Shown piece by piece: positions 17,138 through 25,630 of a stretch of DNA of 33,305 nucleotides. The stretch is from assembly GCA_011050615.1 (NCBI GenBank), contig DRFJ01000020.1, forward strand, positions 1 through 33,305, in the 5' to 3' direction. A model generated the notes under the pieces. It was not told the DNA's origin. It made no database searches and saw nothing but the letters and a program-made list of their open reading frames with translations. The stretch's first letter is position 1; each line of letters begins with the position of its first letter. This DNA is from Bacteroidota bacterium (GTDB lineage Bacteria; Bacteroidota; Bacteroidia; Bacteroidales; VadinHA17). The position numbers were made by a program, and so were the translations under genes.

Positions 17138-17877
17138 ATGAGATCAAGGGATATTGTTGTTTTCTTAACTGTCGTATTTATAATTTATGCCGTTGCCAAC
17201 ACCCTTCTTTATTTCAAAGGAGCAGTTGCTTTCAGGGGATTATTAAACACCGGCCTGTACAATTGTCGCATAAGCTGGATGCAATTTCACCTGACATTGT
17301 ACTTTTCCTGGGTGATACGGTTGACGGCGAGATTAATCCTGTCCTGAGAGATGATCTGCCGGAAGCAATCAGGCTACCTGTTTCGGCAAGGTATGTATAT
17401 GCCATAAGCGGGAATCATGAATACATAGGTAATTACTCAAAGACAATACCTTATATCGAAAAGAAGGGTATAAGGCTGCTTATTGATGAGACTGTCCTCC
17501 TGAGGGAAGGCATACAGCTGGTTGGCAGGAAGGACAGGGATTCTTTCCGGTATTCCGGTGAACGCAGGAAGGAACTACCGGTTCTTCTTGACGGATTGGA
17601 CATGACTCAGCCGGTAATCGTTATGGATCATCAGCCACCAATGATTAAAGACAACAAGCTGTCAGGTTTTGACCTGATGCTTTCAGGTCATACCCATAAG
17701 GGGCAGATGTGGCCACTAAACCACCTTATTTCAAGAGTATATAAAATTACCTACGGACACAGGATAATAGAAGGCTGCCACTACATAGTTTCATCGGGGT
17801 TTGGCAGCTGGGGTCCGAGGGTAAGACTTGGAAGCCGGTCAGAGGTACTTGAAATTACCCTGAAATTCAAGGATTAA
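17138..17877 (+). pseudogene. YkuE/COG1408-like membrane metallophosphoesterase, internally deleted
   Basis: Two pieces of one gene are present in different frames. The 5' piece (17138 to about 17235) encodes a membrane leader, IVVFLTVVFIIYAVANTLLY and KGAVAFRG. The 3' piece (about 17235-17877) is in another frame and encodes GIIKHRPVQLSHKLDAIS, FLGDTVDGE, SGNHEY, DRDSFRYSGERRKE, MDHQPP, SGHTHKGQMWP, and SSGFGSWGPRVRLG. Together they total about 245 residues, where the family usually has roughly 370-400. The part normally between them, the remaining transmembrane helices and the first metal motif (SDxHLG), is gone. The junction is near 17231-17245. With one metal motif and the membrane domain lost and the frame changed, the product cannot be functional. 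It is the last + strand gene of the mtaB run. Confidence 0.8.
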
Positions 17878-18131
17878 ACAGATGATACAGCATCATTGAG
17901 TGGTTCAAATTTCTTACGGTAATCATCCATTGAACGCTTTATCACTTCAGCCGCTTCCTCCGCACCGCAGGTATGTATTATTTCGACATCGGCCTCATTA
18001 CCAGGCATATCTTTGCATGTAAGGAAGTAATGTTTAAGCCTGTTAACGACTATCTCAGGCAGGCCGCTTATATCCTTGAAACTGGAATACATGTCGTCAT
18101 TATACAGGACAGCAATAAGTTTATCCTGCAT
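17874..18131 (-). pseudogene. ppa: C-terminal fragment of inorganic pyrophosphatase
   Basis: 85 residues. The reading matches the end of family I (magnesium-dependent) inorganic pyrophosphatase: QDKLIAVLYND corresponds to the usual DDKIIAV segment, then DISGLPEIVVNRLKHYF, and AEEAAEVIKRSMDDYRKKF as the C-terminal helix. All catalytic residues (the E/K/D cluster and DxDPxD motif) lie upstream in the family and are absent. Only 23 bases separate the first ATG from the murF stop codon, so there is no room for the missing ~100-130 residues. It overlaps the end of the metallophosphoesterase pseudogene by 4 bases on the opposite strand. I read it as a truncated remnant; a stand-alone small protein translated after murF is possible but less likely. 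Confidence 0.7.
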
Positions 18132-18154
18132 ATTTGTTATATTGAATTATTATT

Positions 18155-19450
18155 CTACATCAGTCCGTATATCTTTTCCAGTCCCATGGCCCTTGAAGCC
18201 TTTATAAGTATAAGACTATCCTTAACAGGTGAATCAATCAGGTATTGTATAAGCTGATCGCGTGTCCCGAATGAAAGCATATCATAAGCGGATGCCAGGG
18301 AATTAAAAACCTTACCAACAAGAATAACATTAAGATCATCTGTTCCTGACAGCTCACGTAAAATTTTTTCATGTTCTTCTTTCTCATATACCCCCAGTTC
18401 GCGCATATCGCCCAGTATAACCATTTTGTTTTTCCCGGGATGCTGCCTGAATGATTCTATTGCCTTTGACATACTATCGGGGTTGGCATTATATGAATCA
18501 CAGATCAGGGTATTTCTACAGGTTTTTAAAATCTGGGACCTGTTATTGTCGGGTTCATACTCTTCTATTGCCACCTGCATTTGCAAGGCAGGGATATCAA
18601 AATAAAGTCCGACCGACAGGCAGGCCAGCAGGTTCTCAAGGTTATAGTTCCCGAAGAGACTTGTTTTAAAAGTATATTCCTCCCCGTCTATATCAGCAAG
18701 CAGTTCCATCATGGGATCATGCTTGACCCTGATTACTGACAGTCTATGCTCACCCGGTTTATTATAAGGTATTTTATTTACTGCTCTTTCGCCAAGGACA
18801 TTTCTCAGTAAATTATTTTTCTCATTATAAAAAATCCATCCCCTCATAGCTTCGATATAGTCGTACAATTCAGATTTTGCTTCCAGCACACCTTCGAGCG
18901 AACTGAACCCTTCCAGGTGTGCCCGCCCGATATTAGTAACAAGGCCATAGCCCGGTTGTGCCATCCTGCACAGGTTTCTTATCTCGCCCTTATGATTCGC
19001 TCCCATTTCAACTATCATAAATTCAGCATCTTGAGGGCAGGCCAGCAGGGTAAGAGGTACTCCTATATGATTATTCAGGTTGCCCCTGGTGTAATGAACT
19101 TTGTACTTATTTGACAGTACGCGTGCAAGCATTTCTTTTGTCGTGGTTTTGCCGTTACTGCCTGCAATCGCCAGCACAGGGATATCAAAATTATTGCGGT
19201 ATTTCAGGGCCACAGCCTGCAGGCTGACTGTAACATCATCAACGAGAATTGTATTGTCAGTTTTATAACCGGGATCATCTATTACAGCTGCTATTGCTCC
19301 TCTTTTCATAGCATCTGCTGCAAAAAGGTTTCCATTAAATTTTTCCCCTTTGAGTGCAAAGAAGAGTTCACCTCCCGCAATATTCCTTGAATCGGTAGCC
19401 AAGGAGAAGCCATTAGTCTCCAATATTTTATATATAGTATCTGTTTTCAT
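18155..19450 (-). CDS. murF: UDP-MurNAc-tripeptide--D-alanyl-D-alanine ligase MurF
   Basis: 431 residues, full length for the short Bacteroidota form. An N-terminal substrate domain (SRNIAGGELFFALKGEKFNG) is followed by the ATP loop GSNGKTTTK (97-105), then EMGANHKGEI, TNIGRAHLEGF, and the C-terminal domain with DSYNANPDSM and GDMRELG. It ligates D-Ala-D-Ala to the cytoplasmic peptidoglycan precursor and is an essential cell-wall enzyme. It follows gldJ on the same strand, an arrangement I recall from Flavobacteria. A perfect intrinsic-terminator hairpin sits directly before its ATG, so it needs readthrough or a promoter inside the 3' end of gldJ. A remnant of ppa follows 23 bases downstream. 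Confidence 0.95.
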   Translation of the reverse strand: MKTDTIYKILETNGFSLATDSRNIAGGELFFALKGEKFNGNLFAADAMKRGAIAAVIDDPGYKTDNTILVDDVTVSLQAVALKYRNNFDIPVLAIAGSNGKTTTKEMLARVLSNKYKVHYTRGNLNNHIGVPLTLLACPQDAEFMIVEMGANHKGEIRNLCRMAQPGYGLVTNIGRAHLEGFSSLEGVLEAKSELYDYIEAMRGWIFYNEKNNLLRNVLGERAVNKIPYNKPGEHRLSVIRVKHDPMMELLADIDGEEYTFKTSLFGNYNLENLLACLSVGLYFDIPALQMQVAIEEYEPDNNRSQILKTCRNTLICDSYNANPDSMSKAIESFRQHPGKNKMVILGDMRELGVYEKEEHEKILRELSGTDDLNVILVGKVFNSLASAYDMLSFGTRDQLIQYLIDSPVKDSLILIKASRAMGLEKIYGLM

Positions 19451-19452
19451 TC

Positions 19453-19488
19453 TAAAAAAACCTCATTATGGTTGCCCATAATGAGGTA
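19453..19488 (-). terminator. Perfect 12-bp intrinsic terminator between gldJ and murF
   Basis: On the - strand, ACCTCATTATGG (19487-19476) pairs perfectly with CCATAATGAGGT (19471-19460) around a 4-base loop and is followed by a T-run (complement of A at 19454-19460). It lies after the gldJ stop codon and ends 3 bases before the murF ATG. It can end the gldJ transcript, or serve as an attenuator or translational gate for murF. Confidence 0.85.
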
Positions 19489-19511
19489 ATATATAATATT
19501 TTAATTGCCTG

Positions 19512-21011
19512 TTAAAAACCGGATGGGCTACCCACTCTGATCATTGCACAGCGGAAACCGAGGTCATCGCGTGCTGCTTCCTGGTCGAGGAAGCGTCTTG
19601 TTGAAGGATTAAGCCAATAGGCCCTGTCTTTCCATGAACCGCCTTTTATAACTCTTGCCCTGTCGTTTATCAATGAGACTAACTGGTCTTCATCCTGTAG
19701 ATACATTGATTCTGTTCCCATATCTTCTTCATCGGTCCATTCGCCACTTTCTTTTATATTCGACAGGTAATCACCATCAAGGTAGTTCCGGTAATCGCCC
19801 TTCTGGTAATTATACCTGTCAGCCACATCTGCAGCCTGCACTGTATCGATTTGCAGCCTGCCCAGCTCATCCTTCGTAAGGAGGTTACCATTTGCGTCGC
19901 GGCTGTAGTCGGTATAAACGTTACCCCTGAAAGGGTTAAATGCATCAACATCCTGGGCGCTCAGTGGCCTGTAAACATCCTGTACCCATTCGTTAACATT
20001 ACCTGCCATGCAATAGAGGCCATAATCGTTAGGCCAGTATGATTTTACATCAACCGTAATCGAGCCATTATCATTCAGGCTTCCGGCCACACCCATCAGG
20101 TCACCCCTGCCTCTCACGAAGTTAGCCATAAACTCACCACGGTTTCTTTTTCCCGAGTAGCGAACATTATGGCCGTCCCAGGGATATATTCTTCTTTCAA
20201 ATATTCTTTCCTCAAAGGTATTGCCCCTCAATGCATATGCTGCAAATTCCCATTCTGCTTCAGTTGGCAGCCTGTATTTAGGTAAGAGAATACCATCTTC
20301 GAACCTGACCCTTCTTTCTTCCTGGTTGGGGTCAAGGCTTGGGAGGTTTTGATTGACCACACCGTCGTACTGTCCGGCGAGGTAAGCATCGGTATTGAAA
20401 TTATTTTCATTCACCTGGTTGGGATCATAATTCAGTATACCTTCATCAATAAGTATTTGCTCATTGACCCTGTCGGTACGCCAGAGGCAATAATCATTTG
20501 CCTGTAACCAGTTAACCCCAACTACAGGATAGTTGTTATATGCCGGGTGACGCAAATAATACTGTACATATGGTTCATTGTATCCCAGAGGAGAACGCCA
20601 CACCAGGGTGTCGGGCAGAGCCCTTACATAAACTTCGGGATAATCCACATAGACCCTCTTGATCCACCACAGGTACATCCTATAGTCAACATTCCGTATT
20701 TCTGTCTCATCCATATAGAAAGATGACACGGTAACCCTGCGGATAGGGTTATTCCAGTCGTACATGACATCTTCCTGAACCCGTCCCATTGTGAAAGTAC
20801 CGCCCTCAATGAGTACCAGCCCCGGACCTGTTTGCTGTTCTGCCCCGATAACAACTTCAAAGCCACCATTATCCGGATCGTTGTATTCCCAACCCGTTGT
20901 AGGCGAAACGTTTGGATTATCACCACGGTTGCAGGAGTCAAAGAGCAATACTGCAATAGCGACCATTAGTAAGGATGCAAATTTATACATAACATACAGG
21001 ATTTTGGTCAT
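19512..21011 (-). CDS. gldJ: Gliding motility / T9SS lipoprotein GldJ
   Basis: 499 residues from the ATG at 21011; an alternative ATG at 20990 also opens the signal peptide, and the upstream TTG at 21035 is unlikely. The hydrophobic leader ends LLFDSC, a loose lipobox. The mature part is an FGE-sulfatase (SUMF1-like) domain with LIEGGTFTMGRVQEDVMYDW, FYMDETEI, LPDTLVWRSPLGYNEPYV, HPAYNNYPVVGVNW, YRLPTEAEWEFAA, MAGNVNEWVQD and VIKGGSWKD; these phrases fit GldJ rather than its relative GldK/PorK. GldJ is a periplasm-facing lipoprotein needed in Flavobacteria for gliding and for stability of the GldK ring. Next to porU, porV and murF the context agrees strongly. Whether this organism glides cannot be told here. 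Confidence 0.92.
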   Translation of the reverse strand: MTKILYVMYKFASLLMVAIAVLLFDSCNRGDNPNVSPTTGWEYNDPDNGGFEVVIGAEQQTGPGLVLIEGGTFTMGRVQEDVMYDWNNPIRRVTVSSFYMDETEIRNVDYRMYLWWIKRVYVDYPEVYVRALPDTLVWRSPLGYNEPYVQYYLRHPAYNNYPVVGVNWLQANDYCLWRTDRVNEQILIDEGILNYDPNQVNENNFNTDAYLAGQYDGVVNQNLPSLDPNQEERRVRFEDGILLPKYRLPTEAEWEFAAYALRGNTFEERIFERRIYPWDGHNVRYSGKRNRGEFMANFVRGRGDLMGVAGSLNDNGSITVDVKSYWPNDYGLYCMAGNVNEWVQDVYRPLSAQDVDAFNPFRGNVYTDYSRDANGNLLTKDELGRLQIDTVQAADVADRYNYQKGDYRNYLDGDYLSNIKESGEWTDEEDMGTESMYLQDEDQLVSLINDRARVIKGGSWKDRAYWLNPSTRRFLDQEAARDDLGFRCAMIRVGSPSGF

Positions 21012-21023
21012 TTTATTCAATTT

Positions 21024-21069
21024 CAAATATAGCAAATTTTGATAAATGCATGATTATTTCTCAAATATA
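21024..21069 (-). promoter_or_regulatory. Two candidate -7 boxes upstream of gldJ
   Basis: The - strand carries TATATTTG twice, at 21024-21031 and 21062-21069, both exact to TAnnTTTG, in the 59-base spacer between porP/sprF and gldJ. The first would start transcription at about 21017, favouring a start codon at 21011 or 20990. No matching -33 boxes are clear, so chance matches in AT-rich DNA remain possible. Confidence 0.35.
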
Positions 21070-21070
21070 A

Positions 21071-22045
21071 CTACATTTTAGGATAATTTATTGTATTAAT
21101 AATGCCTCTTTTTTCAATATTGTATAAACCTATTGAAACATAAACCTGGTTTGAAAGTGTGAAAGGGAGCAGATTGTCTGTTCTGAATGGTGCAAAGTTA
21201 TAATTGTAAGCCAGTTCAATTTTACCGGCTTCTATATGCAAACCTGATTGAATATAGCTCAGTCCTTCACTAAGATTAAAAAATGGTAATATATTGAATG
21301 TCATATTTTTATACCCGAAACCCGTTCCAAGGGCACCAATGAGCCTGCCTCCCTGAATGCTTATAACAAATCCGGGGCTGATGTTAACTGTATTGTCTCC
21401 TGTTTGGAAGGCTGACGCACCATGAAGCGATAAGCGTCTGTCCAGTCGTGATTCTTCCGATCCATTCCCCGTAATATCGGGTTTAAAAATATGATTTACG
21501 GAAATCCCTGCGTGATAAGCCCTGTAGCTGAAGAGGAAACCCACCCCTGCATCAAATGTTGTACGAGAGCCCGCGGCTATGACCTCACCGGCAGGTAATA
21601 CCGGTCCCATCAACGGATCAATCTGGTCAGGAAGAACCACTTTCCCTGCGTCAACAGATCTGTGTATAACTGAAGCCATAAAACCGGCATTAATATATAA
21701 GTCACGGCTTGCCCTCAAATGGTATGAGTATGACGCGCCTGCCCTGAGGTCATTGATAAGGCCTCCAAGTACATTTTCAGACACATAAAATCCATAGCCA
21801 CCATGGATACTTTCAAGGAAAGAATCGTATGAGCAATTTATGGAATACAGATTCAGTCCCTTACCCGGGTAATAGTCACGGTACATCAGCCGCAAGATGC
21901 CGGGGCCTTCAGACCCTGAGAGGGCCGGGTTTGACTGAACAGGATTATAATAAAAAGAAAAAGTCTCGGCATCCTGGCCAAGCATATAATTTACAGGCAG
22001 TGTAAAACATAAAATCAGATTCAGTATTTTTACACACCTGTTCAT
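21071..22045 (-). CDS. PorP/SprF family T9SS outer-membrane protein
   Basis: 324 residues with a signal peptide (to about residue 23, NYMLGQ). The mature start FSFYYNPVQSNPALSG is the family's hallmark, followed by RLMYRDYYPGKGLNLYSINCSYDSF and amphipathic beta-strands through the rest (GGYGFYVSENVLGG, AGASYSYHL, GVGFLFSYRAYHAGISVNHI). It should be an outer-membrane beta-barrel. PorP is a core T9SS part in Porphyromonas gingivalis; SprF and its many paralogues help secrete particular cargo, often next to the adhesin they serve. Here the neighbour is gldJ (36 bases from the stop codon to the TTG, 59 to the ATG), and divergently porU. No repeat-rich adhesin is adjacent. I cannot say whether it is the core PorP or a cargo-specific paralogue. 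Confidence 0.88.
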   Translation of the reverse strand: MNRCVKILNLILCFTLPVNYMLGQDAETFSFYYNPVQSNPALSGSEGPGILRLMYRDYYPGKGLNLYSINCSYDSFLESIHGGYGFYVSENVLGGLINDLRAGASYSYHLRASRDLYINAGFMASVIHRSVDAGKVVLPDQIDPLMGPVLPAGEVIAAGSRTTFDAGVGFLFSYRAYHAGISVNHIFKPDITGNGSEESRLDRRLSLHGASAFQTGDNTVNISPGFVISIQGGRLIGALGTGFGYKNMTFNILPFFNLSEGLSYIQSGLHIEAGKIELAYNYNFAPFRTDNLLPFTLSNQVYVSIGLYNIEKRGIINTINYPKM

Positions 22046-22128
22046 CCTGTAAAGATAGTATTTGAATTAGCAATATTATTATCGCAATATGAACAGTCAG
22101 GGCACGTTAATTATTGTGGCTGACATGA

Positions 22129-22136
22129 CAAACTTA
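22129..22136 (-). promoter_or_regulatory. Candidate -7 box in the divergent porP/porU spacer
   Basis: TAAGTTTG on the - strand fits TAnnTTTG and would give the porP-gldJ unit an untranslated leader of roughly 75 bases. The 108-base spacer must also hold the porU promoter, for which no full consensus match is visible. Confidence 0.3.
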
Positions 22137-22153
22137 GAAAATAATCCTGACGG

Positions 22154-25100
22154 TTGAAGAAGCTGGTGCTCATACTAACCCTTCTGTTGATGACATTGAT
22201 AAGTTCATACTCCCAGGAATATGTAAATTCATCAGTGCTCTCAGATGGTATATGGCACAGGGTAAAGACAGTAAGGGAGGGTATTTACCGCATCGATTTT
22301 GAGGATCTTTCCCGGCTGGGCTTAAATCCTGGTGATGAAGTAGCCCTGTACAGCAATAATTTCGGATTGCTTTCATACTACAATGATGATCCCGGCCCAG
22401 ATGACCTGGTAAAGACAGCCATCTACATTGAAAGAGGTCAGGACGGAGAATTCAACAGTGGTGACTATATATTGTTTTACGGAAATTCAACACACAGGTT
22501 TAAATATCGTCAGAGTATAAATGATTACTATTTTCAGAGGCATCATTATTCCGATACGGCTGTTTATTTTATAAAGTTCAACGAAGCACCGCAGGAAATA
22601 AGTCTGCAAACTGAGCCTGGGTCATCCAATAACAAATCTGAATATTCCGATTATCTCTTTATCCACGAAGTTGAAAAAAGCAATATCATGAAGTCAGGAC
22701 GTGAATGGTATGAACCATTATCTGCCGGCACCGCTTACGATATAGTTACGGATATTGAAAACTACAGTATTCGTGAGGGAGCTAAGCTTCACTATGTGCT
22801 GAGGGTGCTGGGGCGTTCTCCTGACCAGGCCGTTATCAGGCTCCATAATCACGATGATATTGTCAGTTCCGTTTCACTAGCGGCTGTAAATATAAATAAT
22901 CAGACCGGGACCTATGCCAGTCTTGTTGAAGAAGAAGGAGAAACAGAGCTCTCCTCGGGTAAGCCTGAACTATCGATTACTTTTCATAATAACGGTAACC
23001 TCACAGCACGGGCATGGCTGGACTACCTGGTACTGCAAACCCGGATTGAGAATAACTTCTTCAATACCGGTGGGAAACATTTTATAATACGTGACAAATC
23101 GACTGTACAGCAGGGTAATATTACAGAATTTATATTAAGGTCAGAATACAATAACCTGCTTATATGGGACATAAGCGATGAACAGAATATCAAAAGAATG
23201 CAGGCAAGCTATTCATTTAATGAATATTCATTCTCAGCCGCGACTGACAGCCTCAAAAAATTCATTGCTTTCAGGATTCAGGATGCCATGAAACCATACT
23301 TGGATTACAAGCCTCTTCCCAACCAGGATCTTCATAAACCGGGGCAGTATGACATGATAATAATAAGCCATCCATTATTCTTGGATTATGCATCTGAACT
23401 GGCAGAACTTCATTCAATAAATGATTCATACCATAGCATTGTCCTCAGCCCTGGTCAGATTTATAATGAGTTCTCAGGAGGCATCCCCGATATCAGTGCC
23501 TTAAGGAATTATATCAGGATGGTTTATTCAAGAAACAAAGAGAGCGAAAGGCCACTTAAATACGTCCTTCTTTTTGGTGACGGTTCGCATCAGAACAAGA
23601 CCGGCCCGCCGGGCAATCCAAATTATATACCCACTTACCAGACACAGAATTCCAATGTCAACATAGAGTCATTTACCTCGGATGATTATTATGGACTGCT
23701 TGATCCCGGGGAAGGCGAATATCAGGGTTACCTTGACATTGGTATCGGGAGGTTACCCGTTTCTGACACATCACAGGCCGGAGCCATCATCAGTAAGATC
23801 AGGAACTATCTCAGTTCTGAAAACACAGGTCCGTGGAGGAATATTATAGCCATGGTTGCTGATGATGAAGATGACAATATTCATATGAATGATTCGGATA
23901 AGCTGGCTGATCTTATTGCGGAAGAAGAGCCTGCCTTCATTATAGAAAAGATCTACCTCGATTCATACAAACAGGAAACATCGATTGCCGGACAATCCTA
24001 CCCTGAAGCTGTGAAAGAAATAAATGACAGGGTCAATAAGGGATGCCTTATACTGAATTATTCAGGTCACGGCAACGAGACCGGACTGGCACACGAGAGA
24101 GTGGTGACCACTGAAAGCATTAATTCATGGACAAACAGGGGAAAGTACCCGGTATTTATAACGGCAACATGTGAATTTTCACGTTTTGACGATATTGAAA
24201 TAAATCCGGTGACAGGTGAAATTAGCCAGAAGTCCTCGGCCGGTGAACTGGCATTACTCAATACAGAGGGAGGTGCCATTGCCCTTTTTTCAACCACCCG
24301 TATAGTATTTGCCTCACACAATTACACCCTTGCATCAAAGCTTTATGAGAATGCCTTTGACAGAGACGATCAGGGAAGGGGATTGACCATGGGTGAAATA
24401 ATGAGGCGGGCTAAAATAAACACAACCGGAAGTAATAAGAGAAATTTTACCCTGCTGGGCGACCCGGCACTAAGGCTTTCATGGGCATGGCAAGGGACCG
24501 TTGTCACTGATTCAGTTAACGGGATCAGCATAAGTGCTTTTAATGATACCATAAGGGGCTTATCGGAAATAAGCATTGCAGGTCATATAGAGGATAATGA
24601 GGGGAACCTGTGGCAATCATTTAACGGCATTCTTTATCCGGGCCTGTACGATAAGGAATATACGGTAAGCAGCCTTGCGAATGACGGAGGCAGCCCTTTC
24701 TTTTATATGGTAGACGACAGGGTATTGTTTAAAGGGAAAGCGGAAGTTAATAACGGGAGATTCTCTTTCTCAATATTTGTTCCGAGGGATATTGATTATT
24801 CATACGGCAGGGGAAGGATCAGATATTTTGCCGCAGGTGAAAACTCGAGCTGTCAGGGATCTTACCGAGACCTTTTTATTGGCGGCCTCAGCAATTTAAG
24901 TGTCAGAGACACCACAGGTCCGTCCATAAGTCTCTTTCTTAATGATACTCTTTTCACGGATGGTGGAATATGCGGCCCCGATCCTGTCTTACTGGCCCAT
25001 CTCAGTGACCCGTCAAGCATAAATACTGCAGGGACCGGACTGGGTCATGACATAGTGGCCGTTATTGACAATGACAGCGGCAAACCCTTAATATTGAATA

Positions 25101-25567
25101 ATTATTATGAAAATGACATGGGAACATATAAATCCGGGAAAATTATCTATCCCTTTTACAAGCTGGACAGTGGTGAACATATACTCACCCTTAAGGCATG
25201 GGATAATTATAATAATTCAAGCACCGCCTCATTAATATTTTTTGTGAGAGATGAAGAAGGCCTGGTTCTCAATAAGCTGATTAACTATCCCAATCCTTTC
25301 ACTAACAGTACAAGTATAAGTGTTGAGCATAACCGGCCTGATAATTATATTGAAGTAACAATCAATATTTACTCTCTCAACGGCGAGCTTGTAAAGACCA
25401 TTAAAACAAATGAAAGTTCAGGGGGCTACAGGATAAGCCCTGTTACCTGGGATGCAAGGGATAATAATGGCGGCAGGCTTGCATCGGGCATATATGTTTA
25501 TACCCTTCTTTTTAAGACAGGGACAGGTGAGACAGCGCGTGTATCGGGACGCATGATCATTTTGTAA
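22154..25567 (+). CDS. porU: T9SS C-terminal signal peptidase PorU
   Basis: 1137 residues. The start is TTG at 22154: it opens MKKLVLILTLLLMTLISSYS, a good signal peptide, and a TGA lies in frame two codons earlier, so no upstream ATG is possible and the next ATG would destroy the signal. The centre is a gingipain-like C25 cysteine peptidase domain with the dyad His639 (NYSGHGNETG) and Cys673 (ITATCEFSRF). After beta-rich Ig-like regions, the C-terminus (about 1035-1137) is a FlgD-like/T9SS type A sorting-domain fold with LINYPNPF, NINIYSLNGELVKT-type strands and GIYVYTLLF. PorU removes the C-terminal signal of T9SS cargo and attaches the cargo to A-LPS. It is co-directional with porV, 63 bases away. 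Confidence 0.95.
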   Translation: MKKLVLILTLLLMTLISSYSQEYVNSSVLSDGIWHRVKTVREGIYRIDFEDLSRLGLNPGDEVALYSNNFGLLSYYNDDPGPDDLVKTAIYIERGQDGEFNSGDYILFYGNSTHRFKYRQSINDYYFQRHHYSDTAVYFIKFNEAPQEISLQTEPGSSNNKSEYSDYLFIHEVEKSNIMKSGREWYEPLSAGTAYDIVTDIENYSIREGAKLHYVLRVLGRSPDQAVIRLHNHDDIVSSVSLAAVNINNQTGTYASLVEEEGETELSSGKPELSITFHNNGNLTARAWLDYLVLQTRIENNFFNTGGKHFIIRDKSTVQQGNITEFILRSEYNNLLIWDISDEQNIKRMQASYSFNEYSFSAATDSLKKFIAFRIQDAMKPYLDYKPLPNQDLHKPGQYDMIIISHPLFLDYASELAELHSINDSYHSIVLSPGQIYNEFSGGIPDISALRNYIRMVYSRNKESERPLKYVLLFGDGSHQNKTGPPGNPNYIPTYQTQNSNVNIESFTSDDYYGLLDPGEGEYQGYLDIGIGRLPVSDTSQAGAIISKIRNYLSSENTGPWRNIIAMVADDEDDNIHMNDSDKLADLIAEEEPAFIIEKIYLDSYKQETSIAGQSYPEAVKEINDRVNKGCLILNYSGHGNETGLAHERVVTTESINSWTNRGKYPVFITATCEFSRFDDIEINPVTGEISQKSSAGELALLNTEGGAIALFSTTRIVFASHNYTLASKLYENAFDRDDQGRGLTMGEIMRRAKINTTGSNKRNFTLLGDPALRLSWAWQGTVVTDSVNGISISAFNDTIRGLSEISIAGHIEDNEGNLWQSFNGILYPGLYDKEYTVSSLANDGGSPFFYMVDDRVLFKGKAEVNNGRFSFSIFVPRDIDYSYGRGRIRYFAAGENSSCQGSYRDLFIGGLSNLSVRDTTGPSISLFLNDTLFTDGGICGPDPVLLAHLSDPSSINTAGTGLGHDIVAVIDNDSGKPLILNNYYENDMGTYKSGKIIYPFYKLDSGEHILTLKAWDNYNNSSTASLIFFVRDEEGLVLNKLINYPNPFTNSTSISVEHNRPDNYIEVTINIYSLNGELVKTIKTNESSGGYRISPVTWDARDNNGGRLASGIYVYTLLFKTGTGETARVSGRMIIL

Positions 25568-25602
25568 GCAGGCACACAATAAAGAGAACACAAAATTGTT
25601 TA

Positions 25603-25610
25603 TATATTTG
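25603..25610 (+). promoter_or_regulatory. Candidate -7 promoter box upstream of porV
   Basis: TATATTTG, exact to TAnnTTTG, ends 20 bases before the porV ATG in the 63-base porU-porV gap. It may allow porV to be expressed apart from porU, for which higher PorV levels would make sense. No -33 TTG is clear. Confidence 0.42.
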
Positions 25611-25630
25611 CACTGTTAACATGAAAATTA

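Noticed and set aside
17263..17877. Intact 204-residue phosphoesterase starting at TTG 17263
   Set aside because: The first metal-binding motif is absent, the frame is open but non-homologous just upstream, and the matching membrane leader lies in another frame directly before it.
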